A DNA stretch of 36,679 bases from Nocardioides sp. (GTDB lineage Bacteria > Actinomycetota > Actinomycetes > Propionibacteriales > Nocardioidaceae), in contig NZ_SSXI01000257.1 of NCBI RefSeq assembly GCF_004803405.1, positions 1 through 36,679 on the forward strand. Direction: 5' to 3'. Position numbers and translations under genes: made by a program. This document shows positions 28,028 through 36,679 of the stretch, in pieces (positions within the stretch are counted from its first letter, which is position 1; each line of letters starts with the position of its first letter). The notes under the pieces are model-generated. The model made no database searches, was not told the DNA's origin, and was given only the letters and a program-made list of their open reading frames with translations.

Positions 28028-29317
28028 TCAGGGCGCCTTGCCGAGGAGGAAGTACGTCCTCATCGGGCCCTTGCCCTTCACCTGGATGACCCGAGGGGCG
28101 CTGAAGACGTAGCGGTGCTCGAGCAGCGTGTACGTCGACTCCGACACCTGGATCCGGTTGGGCAGCCCGTGCGACTCCATCCGGCTCGCTGTGTTGACGG
28201 TGTCGCCCCACAGGTCGTAGGCGAACTTCCGCTGGCCGATCACCCCGGCGACCACGGGGCCCGACGCGATCCCGATCCGCATCGCGATCGGGCTCGGCCA
28301 GTCGGCAGCGAGGCGGCTCGACGCGCGTTGCATGTCGAGCGCCAGCTCGGCCAGCGACTCGGCGTGGTGGTCGTCGCTGAGCGGCAGCCCCGCCACCGCC
28401 ATGTACGCGTCGCCGACCGTCTTGATCTTCTCCACACCGCGCCGGTCGCAGAGCGCGTCGAACTCCGTGAACATGGTGTCCAGCAGCTGTACCAGCTCCT
28501 CGGCCTCCAGCATCTCCGCGACCGGTGTGAAGCCGACGATGTCGGAGAAGAGCACGCTCACGTCGGCGGCCGAGTCCGCGATCGCACCGCGCTCGGTGCG
28601 AAGGCGCAGCGCGATGGTGACGGGCAGGACGTTGTGCAGCAGCTCGTCGGACCTCTCGCGCTCACGCTCGACCTCCCGCTGCCGCAGGAAGTCGGTACGG
28701 CGAAGCCGCTCGAGCGCGTAGCCGACCACGAGCGCGATGGCTGCGAGTCCCGCGGTCGGGGCCAGGTCGGCGACGATGTCGGCCACCAGGGGCCGGAGGT
28801 TGGCCACGACGACGTGAACGGCCACGAAGACCGCGGTGACGGCGATGGTGGCGTGCATCCTCAGCCGCAACAGCCCGATGGCACCGAGCAACGTGACTGT
28901 CCCGGAGGTCCGCAGGTACACCTCGGGGTATGGAGCCGCCCACGCCAGGCCGACGCCGAGCAGAAGGATGATCAGAGAGACCAGGCCCACGATGACGGCC
29001 TGGAAGTGGCGCTCGACGGCGGCCCAGCGACCCACGCCCACCAGGATGACGAGCATGACCGGGACCAGGATCCCGAACCGGATGATGGCACTGTAGGCGC
29101 GGCCCTCGTCGACGACGAGCGGGTCGATCAGGCCGTACGCCGCGGTGAAGACGACCGCGACCCAGATCGCCGGCCGCGCCTCTCGCACTCCCTCGGCGTT
29201 GTCGTGCGCAACGAACGCCCGCTCCACGTCGGTGTCGTCGAACTGGAGCAGCCACGGGCGCATGTGCAGCTGGGCGTGCCGGTCCTGCAACCAGGAACGG
29301 ATCAGCCTCACCCCCAC
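28028..29317 (-). CDS. Membrane class III adenylate cyclase
   Basis: Makes cAMP from ATP, 429 aa. The N-terminal half has about six transmembrane helices (about 50-220), then a basic coiled region (ERERERSDELLHNVLP) and the catalytic domain (about 250-429). All class III residues are present: metal Asp259 in VLFSDIVGFTP and Asp303 in KTVGDAYMAVAG; adenine-specifying Lys297 (EKIK) and Asp368 (FAYDLWG); transition-state Asn375 and Arg379 in DTVNTASRMES. The Lys/Asp pair predicts ATP rather than GTP as substrate. It forms a homodimer in relatives. The GTG start at 29317 lies 82 nt downstream of sdhB, beyond a terminator hairpin. Confidence 0.92.
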   Translation of the reverse strand: MGVRLIRSWLQDRHAQLHMRPWLLQFDDTDVERAFVAHDNAEGVREARPAIWVAVVFTAAYGLIDPLVVDEGRAYSAIIRFGILVPVMLVILVGVGRWAAVERHFQAVIVGLVSLIILLLGVGLAWAAPYPEVYLRTSGTVTLLGAIGLLRLRMHATIAVTAVFVAVHVVVANLRPLVADIVADLAPTAGLAAIALVVGYALERLRRTDFLRQREVERERERSDELLHNVLPVTIALRLRTERGAIADSAADVSVLFSDIVGFTPVAEMLEAEELVQLLDTMFTEFDALCDRRGVEKIKTVGDAYMAVAGLPLSDDHHAESLAELALDMQRASSRLAADWPSPIAMRIGIASGPVVAGVIGQRKFAYDLWGDTVNTASRMESHGLPNRIQVSESTYTLLEHRYVFSAPRVIQVKGKGPMRTYFLLGKAP

Positions 29318-29347
29318 GGGGGCATCGTGCCAGAGCCGCGGAGACAG

Positions 29348-29380
29348 CGACGCCGCACCGGCGAGGCCGGTGCGGCGTCG
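29348..29380 (-). terminator. Intrinsic terminator after sdhCAB
   Basis: A perfect 15-bp stem, CGACGCCGCACCGGC (29348-29362) with its complement at 29366-29380, and a 3-nt loop, 19 nt after the sdhB stop. It stands about 30 nt before the adenylate cyclase start, so the cyclase is either read through from sdh or has a very short promoter region. Confidence 0.85.
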
Positions 29381-29399
29381 ATCTGCGGAGCGCCTGGGC

Positions 29400-30155
29400 T
29401 CAGTGGCCTTGCTTGAGCGCCGTGCGGAGGTCCTTGTTCAGCTGCGAGATCACGTCGAGCGGGATCTCCTTCGGGCACGCCGCGGCGCACTCGCCGATGT
29501 TCGTGCAGCCGCCGAAGCCCTCGTGGTCGTGCTGGCCGACCATGTCGACGACGCGGCTGTAGCGCTCCGGCTGGCCCTGCGGCAGCTCGCCGAGGTGGGT
29601 GATCTTCGCGCCGACGAACAGGGACGCGGAGCCGTTCGGACACGCGGCGACGCAGGCGCCGCAGCCGATGCAGGTCGCGACGTTGAACGCGCGCATCGCC
29701 TTGTCGCGAGGCACGGGGACCGAGTTGGCCTCGGGAGCGGATCCGGTGTTGGCCGAGATGTACCCGCCGGACTGGATGATCCGGTCGAGCGCCCCGCGGT
29801 CCACCACCAGGTCCTTGATGACCGGGAACGCGCTCGCCCGCCACGGCTCGATGGTGATCGTGTCGCCGTCCTTGAAGGACCGCATGTGGAGCTGGCAGGT
29901 GGTGGTCACCTCGGGGCCGTGGGCCTCGCCGTTGATCATCAGCGAGCACATGCCGCAGATGCCCTCGCGGCAGTCGGAGTCGAACGCGATCGGCTCCTCG
30001 CCCCGGGCGTTGAGCTGCTCGTTCAGGACGTCGAGCATCTCGAGGAAGCTCATGTCCGAGGAGATGCCCTCGACCTGGTAGCTGTGGATCGAGCCCTTGT
30101 CGTCCGGGCCGGTCTGGCGCCAGATGTTCAGGGTCAGGTTCATGCCGTCGGTCAC
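29400..30155 (-). CDS. sdhB: Succinate dehydrogenase iron-sulfur subunit (SdhCAB type)
   Basis: Electron-transfer subunit, 251 aa. [2Fe-2S] ligands lie in [19 protein letters not shown] with a later Cys in TTTCQLHM. The [4Fe-4S] site is [12 protein letters not shown], and the [3Fe-4S] and final ligands are in [18 protein letters not shown]. The GTG at 30155 makes a 4-nt GTGA overlap with the sdhA stop; an ATG at 30143 would shorten it by 4 residues. The sequence resembles the SdhB of Corynebacterium and differs greatly from the second SdhB at 35758. Last gene of the sdhCAB operon, ending at a strong hairpin. Confidence 0.95.
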   Translation of the reverse strand: MTDGMNLTLNIWRQTGPDDKGSIHSYQVEGISSDMSFLEMLDVLNEQLNARGEEPIAFDSDCREGICGMCSLMINGEAHGPEVTTTCQLHMRSFKDGDTITIEPWRASAFPVIKDLVVDRGALDRIIQSGGYISANTGSAPEANSVPVPRDKAMRAFNVATCIGCGACVAACPNGSASLFVGAKITHLGELPQGQPERYSRVVDMVGQHDHEGFGGCTNIGECAAACPKEIPLDVISQLNKDLRTALKQGH

Positions 30156-32182
30156 TTGTAGCTCCGCTGCTTCATCTCGATGGCCGTGTAGACGAGGTCT
30201 TCCTTGTGGAGGACCGGCGGCTCGTCTCCCTCGGTGAACTCCCAGGCGGCGACGTACGCGAACTCGTCGTCGTGCCGCAGTGCCTCGCCGTCCTCGGTCT
30301 GCGACTCGGCCCGGAAGTGGCCGCCGCAGGACTCGCGCCGGTTGAGGGCGTCGATGCACATCAGCTCGCCGAGCTCGAAGAAGTCGGCCACTCGGCCGGC
30401 CTTCTCGAGGCTCTGGTTGAGGGTGTCGGCCGCGCCGAGCACCTTCACATTGGTCCAGAAGTCGGCGCGAAGCTCTCGGATCATGTCGATCGCCTTGCGC
30501 AGGCCCTCGGCGGTCCGCTCCATGCCGCAGTACTCCCACATGATGTGGCCCAGCTCCTTGTGGTAGCTGTCGACCGAGCGGGTGCCGTTGATGGAGAGCA
30601 GCTTGGCAACGCGGTCCTCGACGGACTTCCGCGCCTCGACGACGGCCTCGTGGCTCTCGTCGATCTTCTCGAAGGGGCCTTCGGAGAGGTAGTCGCGGAT
30701 CGTGTGGGGGAGCACGAAGTAACCGTCGGCCAGCCCCTGCATCAGCGCGGATGCGCCGAGGCGGTTGGCGCCGTGGTCGGAGAAGTTCGCCTCGCCGGTG
30801 ACGAACAGGCCCGGGATCGTGGACTGGAGGTCGTAGTCGACCCACAGGCCGCCCATCACGTAGTGCACGGCGGGGTAGATCCGCATGGGGACCTGGTACG
30901 GGTTCTCTCCCGTGATCCGCTCGTACATGTCGAAGAGGTTGTCGTACTTCTCACGGACTGCGTCCTCACCGAGGCGCTTGATCGCGTCCGCGAAGTCGAG
31001 GTAGACGCCGCGGCGGAAGTCGCCGACCAGCGGGCCGACCCCGCGGCCCTCGTCGCAGACGTTCTTGGCCTGCCGGGAGGCGATGTCGCGGGGCACCAGG
31101 TTGCCGAAGGACGGGTAGATCCGCTCCAGGTAGTAGTCGCGGTCCTCCTCGGGGATGTCCCGCGGGTCCTTGGTGCAGTCCTCCTTCTTCTTGGGCACCC
31201 AGATCCGGCCGTCGTTCCGCAGCGACTCGCTCATCAAGGTGAGCTTCGACTGGTGCTCGCCGGAGACCGGGATGCAGGTGGGGTGGATCTGCGTGTAGCA
31301 GGGGTTCGCCATGTAGGCGCCCTTGCGGTGCGCGCGCCACGCGGCCGTGACGTTCGACCCCATCGCGTTGGTCGAGAGGTAGAAGACGTTGCCGTAGCCA
31401 CCGGATGCGAGCACCACGACGTCGGCGAGGTGGGTCTCGATCTCACCGGTGACCATGTCGCGAGCGATGATCCCGCGGGCCCGGCCGTCGGCGACGATCA
31501 CCTCGAGCATCTCGTGCCGCGTGAACTCCTCCACGGTGCCGGCCGCCACCTGGCGCTCCATGGCCTGGTAGGCGCCGATCAGCAGCTGCTGACCGGTCTG
31601 GCCGCGGGCGTAGAACGTACGGGAGACCTGGACGCCGCCGAAGGACCGGTTGTCGAGCAGGCCGCCGTACTCGCGGGCGAAGGGAACTCCCTGTGCCACG
31701 CACTGGTCGATGATGTTGACGCTGACCTCGGCCAGTCGGTAGACGTTCGACTCGCGCGACCGGTAGTCGCCGCCCTTGACCGTGTCGTAGAAGAGTCGGT
31801 GGACGGAGTCGCCGTCCTCCTTGTAGTTCTTCGCGGCGTTGATGCCGCCCTGGGCCGCGATCGAGTGGGCCCGCCGAGCGGAGTCCTGGTAGCAGAAGGA
31901 CTTCACGTTGTACCCGGCCTCACCGAGGGTGGCCGCTGCGGCCCCACCGGCGAGGCCGGTGCCGACGATGATGATCGAGAGCTTGCGGCGGTTCGCGGGG
32001 TTGACCAGCCGGGCCTCGAACTTCCGGGTCTGCCAGCGGTCCGCGATCGGGCCGGCGGGGGCCTTCGCGTCCTGGATCGGGTCGCCGAGCGTGTAGTAGC
32101 CGGCGGCGTCGTCGTACTCGCCGGCGGTGGGCTCGTCGTGAGAGGTGTCGGAGGTCAGCGTGGTGTCCGGCATGTCGGTCAT
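30152..32182 (-). CDS. sdhA: Succinate dehydrogenase/fumarate reductase flavoprotein (SdhCAB type)
   Basis: Catalytic FAD subunit oxidising succinate to fumarate, 676 aa. FAD dinucleotide fold: [20 protein letters not shown]. Covalent-FAD His: [19 protein letters not shown]. Active-site segments include [20 protein letters not shown] and the catalytic Arg region [12 protein letters not shown]; the C-terminal [12 protein letters not shown] and [20 protein letters not shown] complete the FAD site. An Asp/Ala-rich N-terminal extension of about 60 residues precedes the fold. Length matches Corynebacterium SdhA. ATG 32182 has AGGAAGAGGA about 11 nt upstream. sdhC lies 28 nt upstream and sdhB overlaps downstream. 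Confidence 0.96.
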   Translation of the reverse strand: MTDMPDTTLTSDTSHDEPTAGEYDDAAGYYTLGDPIQDAKAPAGPIADRWQTRKFEARLVNPANRRKLSIIIVGTGLAGGAAAATLGEAGYNVKSFCYQDSARRAHSIAAQGGINAAKNYKEDGDSVHRLFYDTVKGGDYRSRESNVYRLAEVSVNIIDQCVAQGVPFAREYGGLLDNRSFGGVQVSRTFYARGQTGQQLLIGAYQAMERQVAAGTVEEFTRHEMLEVIVADGRARGIIARDMVTGEIETHLADVVVLASGGYGNVFYLSTNAMGSNVTAAWRAHRKGAYMANPCYTQIHPTCIPVSGEHQSKLTLMSESLRNDGRIWVPKKKEDCTKDPRDIPEEDRDYYLERIYPSFGNLVPRDIASRQAKNVCDEGRGVGPLVGDFRRGVYLDFADAIKRLGEDAVREKYDNLFDMYERITGENPYQVPMRIYPAVHYVMGGLWVDYDLQSTIPGLFVTGEANFSDHGANRLGASALMQGLADGYFVLPHTIRDYLSEGPFEKIDESHEAVVEARKSVEDRVAKLLSINGTRSVDSYHKELGHIMWEYCGMERTAEGLRKAIDMIRELRADFWTNVKVLGAADTLNQSLEKAGRVADFFELGELMCIDALNRRESCGGHFRAESQTEDGEALRHDDEFAYVAAWEFTEGDEPPVLHKEDLVYTAIEMKQRSYK

Positions 32183-32210
32183 GGCAGGGGAAATCCTCTT
32201 CCTGGCGAGG

Positions 32211-32924
32211 TCAGTCGATGATGCCGGCGAGGACGGCGATCGGGACGAGCGAGAAGCCGCCCGCGATGACGATCGCGAGCGCGAGCGACAGCGTCTTGGC
32301 CCGGGCTCGGCTCTGCGCCGTACCGGTGATGCCCAGGGTCTGGCACGCGCTCCAGACGCCGTGATGCAGGTGGGCGCCGAGCATCGCCATGGCGGCGAGG
32401 TAGATCAGCGTCATCCACCACACGTCGAAGGTGTCGACGAGCAGGTTGTAGGGGTCGTCGGTCTCCCCGCCCTGCACGTTGACCTTGCCGATCGTGAAGT
32501 TGATCAGGTGCCAGACCAGGAAGATCAGGATCGTCAGGCCGCCGGTGCGCATCAGCCGACTGGCCGGGATCGCGCCGGTGTGCTTCTTGACCACGTACTT
32601 GATCGGCCGCGCCTTCTGCGCCCGACGCCACAGTGCGACCGCGGCCCACACGTGGACGACGAGGGCGACCAGCAGGCCGACCCGCATGATCCAGAGGAAG
32701 CCCTCGTGGGGAAGCATCGGCTCGCCGAGCTCGCGCAGGTGGTGCGCGTACTCGTTGAAGGCGTCGTGGCCGGCGAACGCCTTGAGATTGCCGTACATGT
32801 GTCCCAGCACGAAGCCGACGAACACGAGTCCGCTGACTGCCATCAGGAACTTCAGTGCGATCGACGTGCGGGACGCCCGCGCGCCCTCGATCAGGGTGGG
32901 ATGCTTCGTCACAGGGTCTGCCAC
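32211..32924 (-). CDS. sdhC: Succinate dehydrogenase cytochrome b subunit, diheme type
   Basis: Single membrane anchor of the type B complex, 237 aa with five hydrophobic helices. It carries heme-ligand candidates in each core helix: [30 protein letters not shown] and [13 protein letters not shown]. One polypeptide holding two hemes and no SdhD is the Bacillus/Corynebacterium menaquinone-linked layout. GTG 32924 has no Shine-Dalgarno, but TAACGT (minus strand, 32933-32938) lies 8 nt upstream, so it may be leaderless. A later GTG at 32912 is possible. First gene of sdhCAB. Confidence 0.93.
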   Translation of the reverse strand: MADPVTKHPTLIEGARASRTSIALKFLMAVSGLVFVGFVLGHMYGNLKAFAGHDAFNEYAHHLRELGEPMLPHEGFLWIMRVGLLVALVVHVWAAVALWRRAQKARPIKYVVKKHTGAIPASRLMRTGGLTILIFLVWHLINFTIGKVNVQGGETDDPYNLLVDTFDVWWMTLIYLAAMAMLGAHLHHGVWSACQTLGITGTAQSRARAKTLSLALAIVIAGGFSLVPIAVLAGIID

Positions 32925-32986
32925 GGCCGGTCACGTTACCGCGCGCAGACCTCAGCCGCGCACCCGGCGCGATGTGACATATGCAC

Positions 32987-33002
32987 GTAAGGCGACCCTT
33001 AC
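32987..33002. promoter_or_regulatory. DtxR/IdeR-like inverted repeat between the two sdh operons
   Basis: GTAAGGCGACCCTTAC is a perfect inverted repeat with 6-bp arms and a 4-nt spacer. Its TAAGG-N4-CCTTA core resembles the inner part of DtxR/IdeR iron boxes (TTAGG-N4-CCTAA). It lies 62 nt before the minus-strand sdhC start and 94 nt before the plus-strand anchor gene, so it could affect both. In Corynebacterium sdh is under iron control. The identification is tentative because the full 19-bp box is not matched. Confidence 0.4.
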
Positions 33003-33096
33003 TGACCTCGTCCCTCAGCATGACCCCTTTCACAAATCGCGGGGAGTCGGCAGACTCGGCGCTCGGACGGTCCTGACGGCGATCGAAAGGTTCGAG

Positions 33097-33882
33097 ATGA
33101 CGACTGGCGTGCAGGGTCCAAGCCGGGCGCAGATCGAGGAGAGGACCCTCCGGACCGACCGGTGGTGGCTCTCCCCGCTGCTGACGTTCATCGTGTTCAG
33201 CGTCTTCGTCGTCTACGCGACGATCCGGGCGTTCATGGGCTCGGACTACTACGCCTCGCCATACCTGTCGCCGTTCTACTCGCCCTGCCTGGGCGACTGC
33301 GTCTCCGGAGCCTCGGACTTCGGGCAGCCGTTCCAGTGGTGGCCGTTGTCGGCCGCGCTGCTGATCCTGATCTTCCCGCTCGGCTTCCGGCTGACCTGCT
33401 ACTACTACCGGAAGGCCTACTACCGGGCGTTCTGGCTGTCGCCGCCCGCCTGCGCCGTGGCCGAGCCGCACGGCGGGTACTCCGGCGAGACCCGGTTCCC
33501 GCTGATCCTGCAGAACATCCACCGGTACTTCTGGTACGCCGCGGTGGTGGTGGCCCTGATCCTGACGTACGACGTGGTGCTGGCCTTCCGCGACGAGCAC
33601 CACGAGTGGGGGCATATGGGCCTCGGCACGCTGCTGATGCTCGTCAACGTCGTGCTGATCTGGCTCTACACGCTGTCGTGCCACTCCTGCCGTCACATCG
33701 TCGGCGGCCGACTGCGCCACTTCTCCAAGCACCCGGTCCGCTACCGGCTGTGGACCTGGGTGTCGAAGCTGAACGGCCAGCACCCGCAGTACGCGTGGTA
33801 CTCGCTGTTCTCGGTGGCCCTGGTCGACCTCTACATCTTCCTCCTGGCCAACGGCACGATCGACGACGTGAGGTTTTTCTAA
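33097..33882 (+). CDS. Membrane anchor of the mycobacterial Sdh1-type complex (Rv0249c-like)
   Basis: 261 aa, five to six hydrophobic helices. It differs in sequence from the SdhC at 32211. Features: TDRWWLSPLLTFIVFSVFVV near the N-terminus; a Cys-containing loop (YSPCLGDCVSGASDFGQPF); CYYYRKAYYRAFWLSPPACA; the His pair in QNIHRYFWYAAVV; and LSCHSCRHIVGGRLRHFSKH, rich in possible heme or metal ligands. This matches the anchor next to Rv0248c/Rv0247c in mycobacteria. I choose ATG 33097 because GAAAGG lies 6 nt upstream at 33085-33090. Its TAA is directly followed by the ATG of the flavoprotein gene. Quinone and electron direction are not determined. Confidence 0.87.
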   Translation: MTTGVQGPSRAQIEERTLRTDRWWLSPLLTFIVFSVFVVYATIRAFMGSDYYASPYLSPFYSPCLGDCVSGASDFGQPFQWWPLSAALLILIFPLGFRLTCYYYRKAYYRAFWLSPPACAVAEPHGGYSGETRFPLILQNIHRYFWYAAVVVALILTYDVVLAFRDEHHEWGHMGLGTLLMLVNVVLIWLYTLSCHSCRHIVGGRLRHFSKHPVRYRLWTWVSKLNGQHPQYAWYSLFSVALVDLYIFLLANGTIDDVRFF

Positions 33883-35748
33883 ATGACGGAGTCCACGCAC
33901 GACAGGCATCCGATGACCGGCAACGAGATGTCGCCGTCGGCCGCAGGTGGCATCGAGCGGCACCAGTACGACGTCGTCGTGATCGGCGCGGGGGGCGCCG
34001 GGCTGCGGGCGGCGATCGCGGCCCAGGAGGCCGGGGCGCGGACCGCCATCGTCTGCAAGTCGCTGCTCGGCAAGGCGCACACGGTGATGGCCGAGGGTGG
34101 GATCGCCGCCGCGATGGGCAACCGCTGGCCCGAGGACAACTGGGAGGTGCACTTCCGCGACACCATGCGTGGCGGGAAGATGCTCAACAACTGGCGGATG
34201 GCCCAGCTGCACGCCCAGGAGGCGCCCGAGCGGGTGATGGAGCTCGAGGACTGGGGGGCCCTGTTCGACCGCACCGAGGACGGGCTGATCAGCCAGCGCG
34301 ACTTCGGCGGCCACAAGTACGCCCGCCTCGCGCACGTCGGCGACCGCACCGGTCTGGAGATGATCCGGACACTGCAGCAGCGCGCGTTCCAGCTCGGCAT
34401 CGACGTGTTCATGGAGTGCACGGTCACCGAGCTGCTGAAGGACGCGGACGGCAACGGCCGGATCGCGGGCGCGTTCGGCTACTGGCGCGAGACCGGGCGG
34501 TTCGTGGTCTTCGAGGCGCCCAGCGTCGTCCTCGCGACCGGCGGGATCGGCAAGTCGTTCAAGGTCACGTCGAACTCCTGGGAGTACACCGGCGACGGGC
34601 ATGCGCTCGCGCTGCGTGCCGGGGCGAGCCTGATCAACATGGAGTTCGTCCAGTTCCACCCCACCGGCATGGTGTGGCCGCCGTCGGTCAAGGGGCTGCT
34701 GGTGACCGAGTCGGTGCGTGGTGACGGCGGCGTCCTGAAGAACGCCGAGGGCAAGCGGTTCATGTTCGACTACATCCCGGAGTACTTCAAGGCGGAGACC
34801 GCGGACACGGTGGAGGAGGCCGACCGCTGGTACGACGACAAGAAGAACAACCGCCGGCCCCCCGAGCTGCTGCCCCGCGACGAGGTCGCCCGCGCCATCA
34901 ACTCCGAGATCAAGGCGGGCCGCGGGTCACCGCACGGCGGCATCTACCTCGACATCGCCTCGCGTCGTACGCCCGAGTTCATCCGCAAGCGGCTGCCGTC
35001 GATGTACCACCAGTTCAAGGAGCTGGCCGACGTCGACATCACTGCCGAGCCGATGGAGATCGGGCCGACCTGCCACTACGTGATGGGCGGTGTCGAGGTC
35101 GACCCCGACACCGAGCTGTCCGCCGTTCCCGGCCTCTATGCCGTCGGCGAGTGCTCGGGCGGCATGCACGGCTCCAACCGACTCGGCGGCAACAGCCTCT
35201 CGGACCTGCTGGTCTTCGGCCGGCGGGCCGGCGCGGCCGCGGCGTCGTACAGCGACGGCCTCGGCGGCAGCCGGCCGGCGATCGCGGAGCAGGACGTGAA
35301 GGCGGCCGAGCAGAGTGCCCTCGCGCCGTTCGAGGTCGAGGGCGGTGAGAACCCGTACACGATCCAGCAGGACCTGCAGCAGTCGATGAACGACCTGGTC
35401 GGGATCATCCGCGAGGGCGCCGAGCTGGAGCGGTCGCTGGCCGAGATCGAGGCCTTCAAGGAGCGCGCCAGCCGGATGAAGGTCGAGGGCCACCGGCAGT
35501 ACAACCCCGGGTGGCACCTCTCGATCGACCTGCGCAACATGCTGATCGTCAGCGAGGCGATCGCGAAGGCGGCGCTGGCTCGAGAGGAGTCGCGAGGCGG
35601 TCACACGCGCAACGACTTCCCGGGTCCCGACCCGGTGTGGGGGAGCAAGAACCTGGTCGTCACGCTCAACGCCGACGGCACCGGTGTGGAGCTGACCGAG
35701 AAGCCGCTCCCGGAGATGCCGGACGAGCTCAAGAAGTACTTCGAGTGA
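33883..35748 (+). CDS. sdhA: Succinate dehydrogenase/fumarate reductase flavoprotein (Sdh1 type)
   Basis: Second catalytic FAD subunit, 621 aa, Rv0248c-like. FAD fold: YDVVVIGAGGAGLRAAIAAQ. Covalent-FAD His: LLGKAHTVMAEGGIAAAMG. Substrate-site segments: MEFVQFHPTGMVWPPSVKGL, SVRGDGGVLKNAEGKRFM, CHYVMGGVEVDPDTE and GECSGGMHGSNRLGGNSLSD. The C-terminal helical domain includes MKVEGHRQYNPGWHLSIDLR. The first ATG (33883) follows the anchor stop without a gap and has no good Shine-Dalgarno; ATG 33913 or 33928 are alternatives that remove a non-conserved tail. The 55-residue shorter length and low similarity to the SdhA at 30152 show these are different subfamilies, not a recent duplication. Confidence 0.95.
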   Translation: MTESTHDRHPMTGNEMSPSAAGGIERHQYDVVVIGAGGAGLRAAIAAQEAGARTAIVCKSLLGKAHTVMAEGGIAAAMGNRWPEDNWEVHFRDTMRGGKMLNNWRMAQLHAQEAPERVMELEDWGALFDRTEDGLISQRDFGGHKYARLAHVGDRTGLEMIRTLQQRAFQLGIDVFMECTVTELLKDADGNGRIAGAFGYWRETGRFVVFEAPSVVLATGGIGKSFKVTSNSWEYTGDGHALALRAGASLINMEFVQFHPTGMVWPPSVKGLLVTESVRGDGGVLKNAEGKRFMFDYIPEYFKAETADTVEEADRWYDDKKNNRRPPELLPRDEVARAINSEIKAGRGSPHGGIYLDIASRRTPEFIRKRLPSMYHQFKELADVDITAEPMEIGPTCHYVMGGVEVDPDTELSAVPGLYAVGECSGGMHGSNRLGGNSLSDLLVFGRRAGAAAASYSDGLGGSRPAIAEQDVKAAEQSALAPFEVEGGENPYTIQQDLQQSMNDLVGIIREGAELERSLAEIEAFKERASRMKVEGHRQYNPGWHLSIDLRNMLIVSEAIAKAALAREESRGGHTRNDFPGPDPVWGSKNLVVTLNADGTGVELTEKPLPEMPDELKKYFE

Positions 35749-35757
35749 GGGGCTGAG

Positions 35758-36534
35758 ATGGGCTACGAGCTGAAGATGCGGGTGTGGCGGGGCGACCAGT
35801 CCGGAGGCGACCTCGGTGACTACACCGTCGAGGTCTCCGAAGGCGAGGTCGTGCTCGACGCGCTGCACCGACTCCAGGCCACCCAGGCCGGTGACCTCGC
35901 CGTCCGCTGGAACTGCAAGGCCGGCAAGTGCGGCTCCTGCAGCGCCGAGATCAACGGCAGGCCGCGCCTGCTGTGCATGACCCGTCTGTCCGACTTCGAG
36001 CCGACCGAGACCATCACGGTCACCCCGATGCGGTCCTTCCCGGTGATCCGCGACCTGGTCACCGACGTGTCCTACAACTACGAGAAGGCCCGTGAGCTGC
36101 CAGGGGTGGAGCTCGGCCCGCGCGACCCCGACGGCAAGCGCCGGATGATGCAGGTCGACGTCGAGCGCGGTCAGGAGTTCCGCAAGTGCATCGAGTGTTT
36201 CCTGTGCCAGAACACCTGCCACGTCGTGCGCGACCACGAGGACAACAAGCCCGCCTTCGCCGGTCCCCGCTTCTTCCTCCGGTACGCCGAGCTCGACATG
36301 CACCCCCTGGACACGCGTGATCGCCGGTCGGCCGCGCGGGAGACCGCAGGGCTCGGGATGTGCAACATCACCAAGTGCTGCACCGAGGTGTGCCCGGAGG
36401 GCATCAGGATCACCGACAACGCGATCATCCCGATGAAGGAGCGCATCGTGGACAGGAAGTACGACCCGCTGGTCTGGCTCGGGGCGAAGATCGGCCTGCG
36501 CAACAAGGACGACGACGGGCGTACCGAGGCCTGA
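35758..36534 (+). CDS. sdhB: Succinate dehydrogenase iron-sulfur subunit (Sdh1 type)
   Basis: Electron-transfer subunit of the second complex, 258 aa. It strongly resembles what I recall of Rv0247c: MRVWRGDQSGGDL, VSEGEVVLDALHRLQATQ, DLAVRWNCKAGKCGSCSAEI. [2Fe-2S] ligands are in the latter segment plus RLLCMTRL. The second pair of clusters uses RKCIECFLCQNTCHVVRDHE and CNITKCCTEVCPEGIRITDN. The start is ATG 35758 with GAGGGGCTGAG upstream, 9 nt after sdhA. Third gene of the operon. The end is only 6 nt from the convergent partial gene. Confidence 0.96.
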   Translation: MGYELKMRVWRGDQSGGDLGDYTVEVSEGEVVLDALHRLQATQAGDLAVRWNCKAGKCGSCSAEINGRPRLLCMTRLSDFEPTETITVTPMRSFPVIRDLVTDVSYNYEKARELPGVELGPRDPDGKRRMMQVDVERGQEFRKCIECFLCQNTCHVVRDHEDNKPAFAGPRFFLRYAELDMHPLDTRDRRSAARETAGLGMCNITKCCTEVCPEGIRITDNAIIPMKERIVDRKYDPLVWLGAKIGLRNKDDDGRTEA

Positions 36535-36540
36535 GCGACC

Positions 36541-36679
36541 TCAGGCGACGATCGGGGCGGGCGCGGGGTAGTGGGTCGCGACGAGCTCGTCGACTGCCTC
36601 CACCCACCGGCGGCGCAGCGCGCGCTCCCGCCCGGCGGCACCGAGCAGATGGCGCTGCGGGTCGGCCGCCACGGCCGTG
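36541..36679 (-). CDS. 3' end of an unidentified protein gene
   Basis: The minus strand is open from the window edge to a TGA at 36541-36543, giving the last 45 residues. They end RRRWVEAVDELVATHYPAPA plus a short hydrophobic tail. Third codon positions are almost all G or C, as in the other genes here, so it is real coding sequence. A charged helix (GAAGRERALRRRWVEAVDEL) is the only feature. The family cannot be named from this fragment. Confidence 0.65.
   Translation of the reverse strand, partial: TAVAADPQRHLLGAAGRERALRRRWVEAVDELVATHYPAPAPIVA

Noticed and set aside
32971..32990. CRP or Rex site at TGTGACATATGCAC upstream of the sdh operons
   Set aside because: Only the TGTGA half matches; the other half is out of register, so symmetry is poor.
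29400..36534. The two sdh operons as a recent tandem-inverted duplication
   Set aside because: SdhA, SdhB and the anchors differ in length and signature residues and belong to separate subfamilies.

Overview
The window is 36.7 kb of very GC-rich, densely coding DNA. GTG starts, four-base ATGA/GTGA overlaps, possible leaderless promoters (a TANNNT hexamer 6-8 nt before the start codon) and the gene families present point to an actinobacterium. The gene order (PspC-type kinase, LuxR regulator, pcrA, M23 peptidase, sucCD, DUF6350/PerM, purN, purH, folD, DUF3017, mdh, monomeric icd, trpS, SCO4848-like protein, sdh) fits the Nocardioidaceae/Propionibacteriales best. That placement is an inference from memory of gene order, not from a search.

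Layout. 1-2604: 3' part of a membrane histidine kinase, its LuxR-type response regulator and a secreted M15 D,D-peptidase, translationally coupled. 2669-5620: a small membrane protein and the helicase PcrA. 5774-6883 (minus): a membrane-anchored M23 peptidase. 7209-9300: succinyl-CoA synthetase sucCD. 9379-14313 (minus): an envelope-signalling block with a lipoprotein, an ECF sigma factor with a membrane partner, and a second sigma-like protein fused to a transmembrane segment and an extracytoplasmic domain. 14438-19338: PerM-like protein, purN, purH behind a ZTP riboswitch, folD and a DUF3017 protein. 19553-24733: malate dehydrogenase, a lipoprotein, an AqpZ-type aquaporin and monomeric NADP-isocitrate dehydrogenase. 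24828-28026: MFS transporter, trpS, 2'-5' RNA ligase-like protein and a SCO4848-like protein. 28028-36534: a class III adenylate cyclase and two different succinate dehydrogenase operons placed head to head. The window ends in the 3' end of an unidentified minus-strand gene.

Functional themes. Central carbon metabolism dominates: sucCD, mdh, icd and two complete Sdh complexes lie within 30 kb. One Sdh is the diheme SdhCAB type of Corynebacterium/Bacillus. The other is the mycobacterial Rv0247c-Rv0249c type. Purine and one-carbon metabolism (purN-purH-folD) is joined by a ZTP riboswitch.

Most noteworthy observations: (a) two intergenic elements built from 22-nt units, tandem in one arm and inverted in the other, each between convergent genes; (b) a shared ECF-type promoter (TGCAACCG, 15 nt, CGTA) upstream of both the sigma factor gene and the nearby lipoprotein gene; (c) an apparent family of cysteine-pair extracytoplasmic domains carried by a lipoprotein, an anti-sigma-like protein and a membrane-tethered sigma-like protein; (d) the divergent pair of unlike succinate dehydrogenases with a DtxR/IdeR-like inverted repeat between them; (e) a probable CTG start for the DUF3017 gene. 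None of the window looks horizontally acquired, and no mobile element, tRNA, rRNA or CRISPR array was seen.
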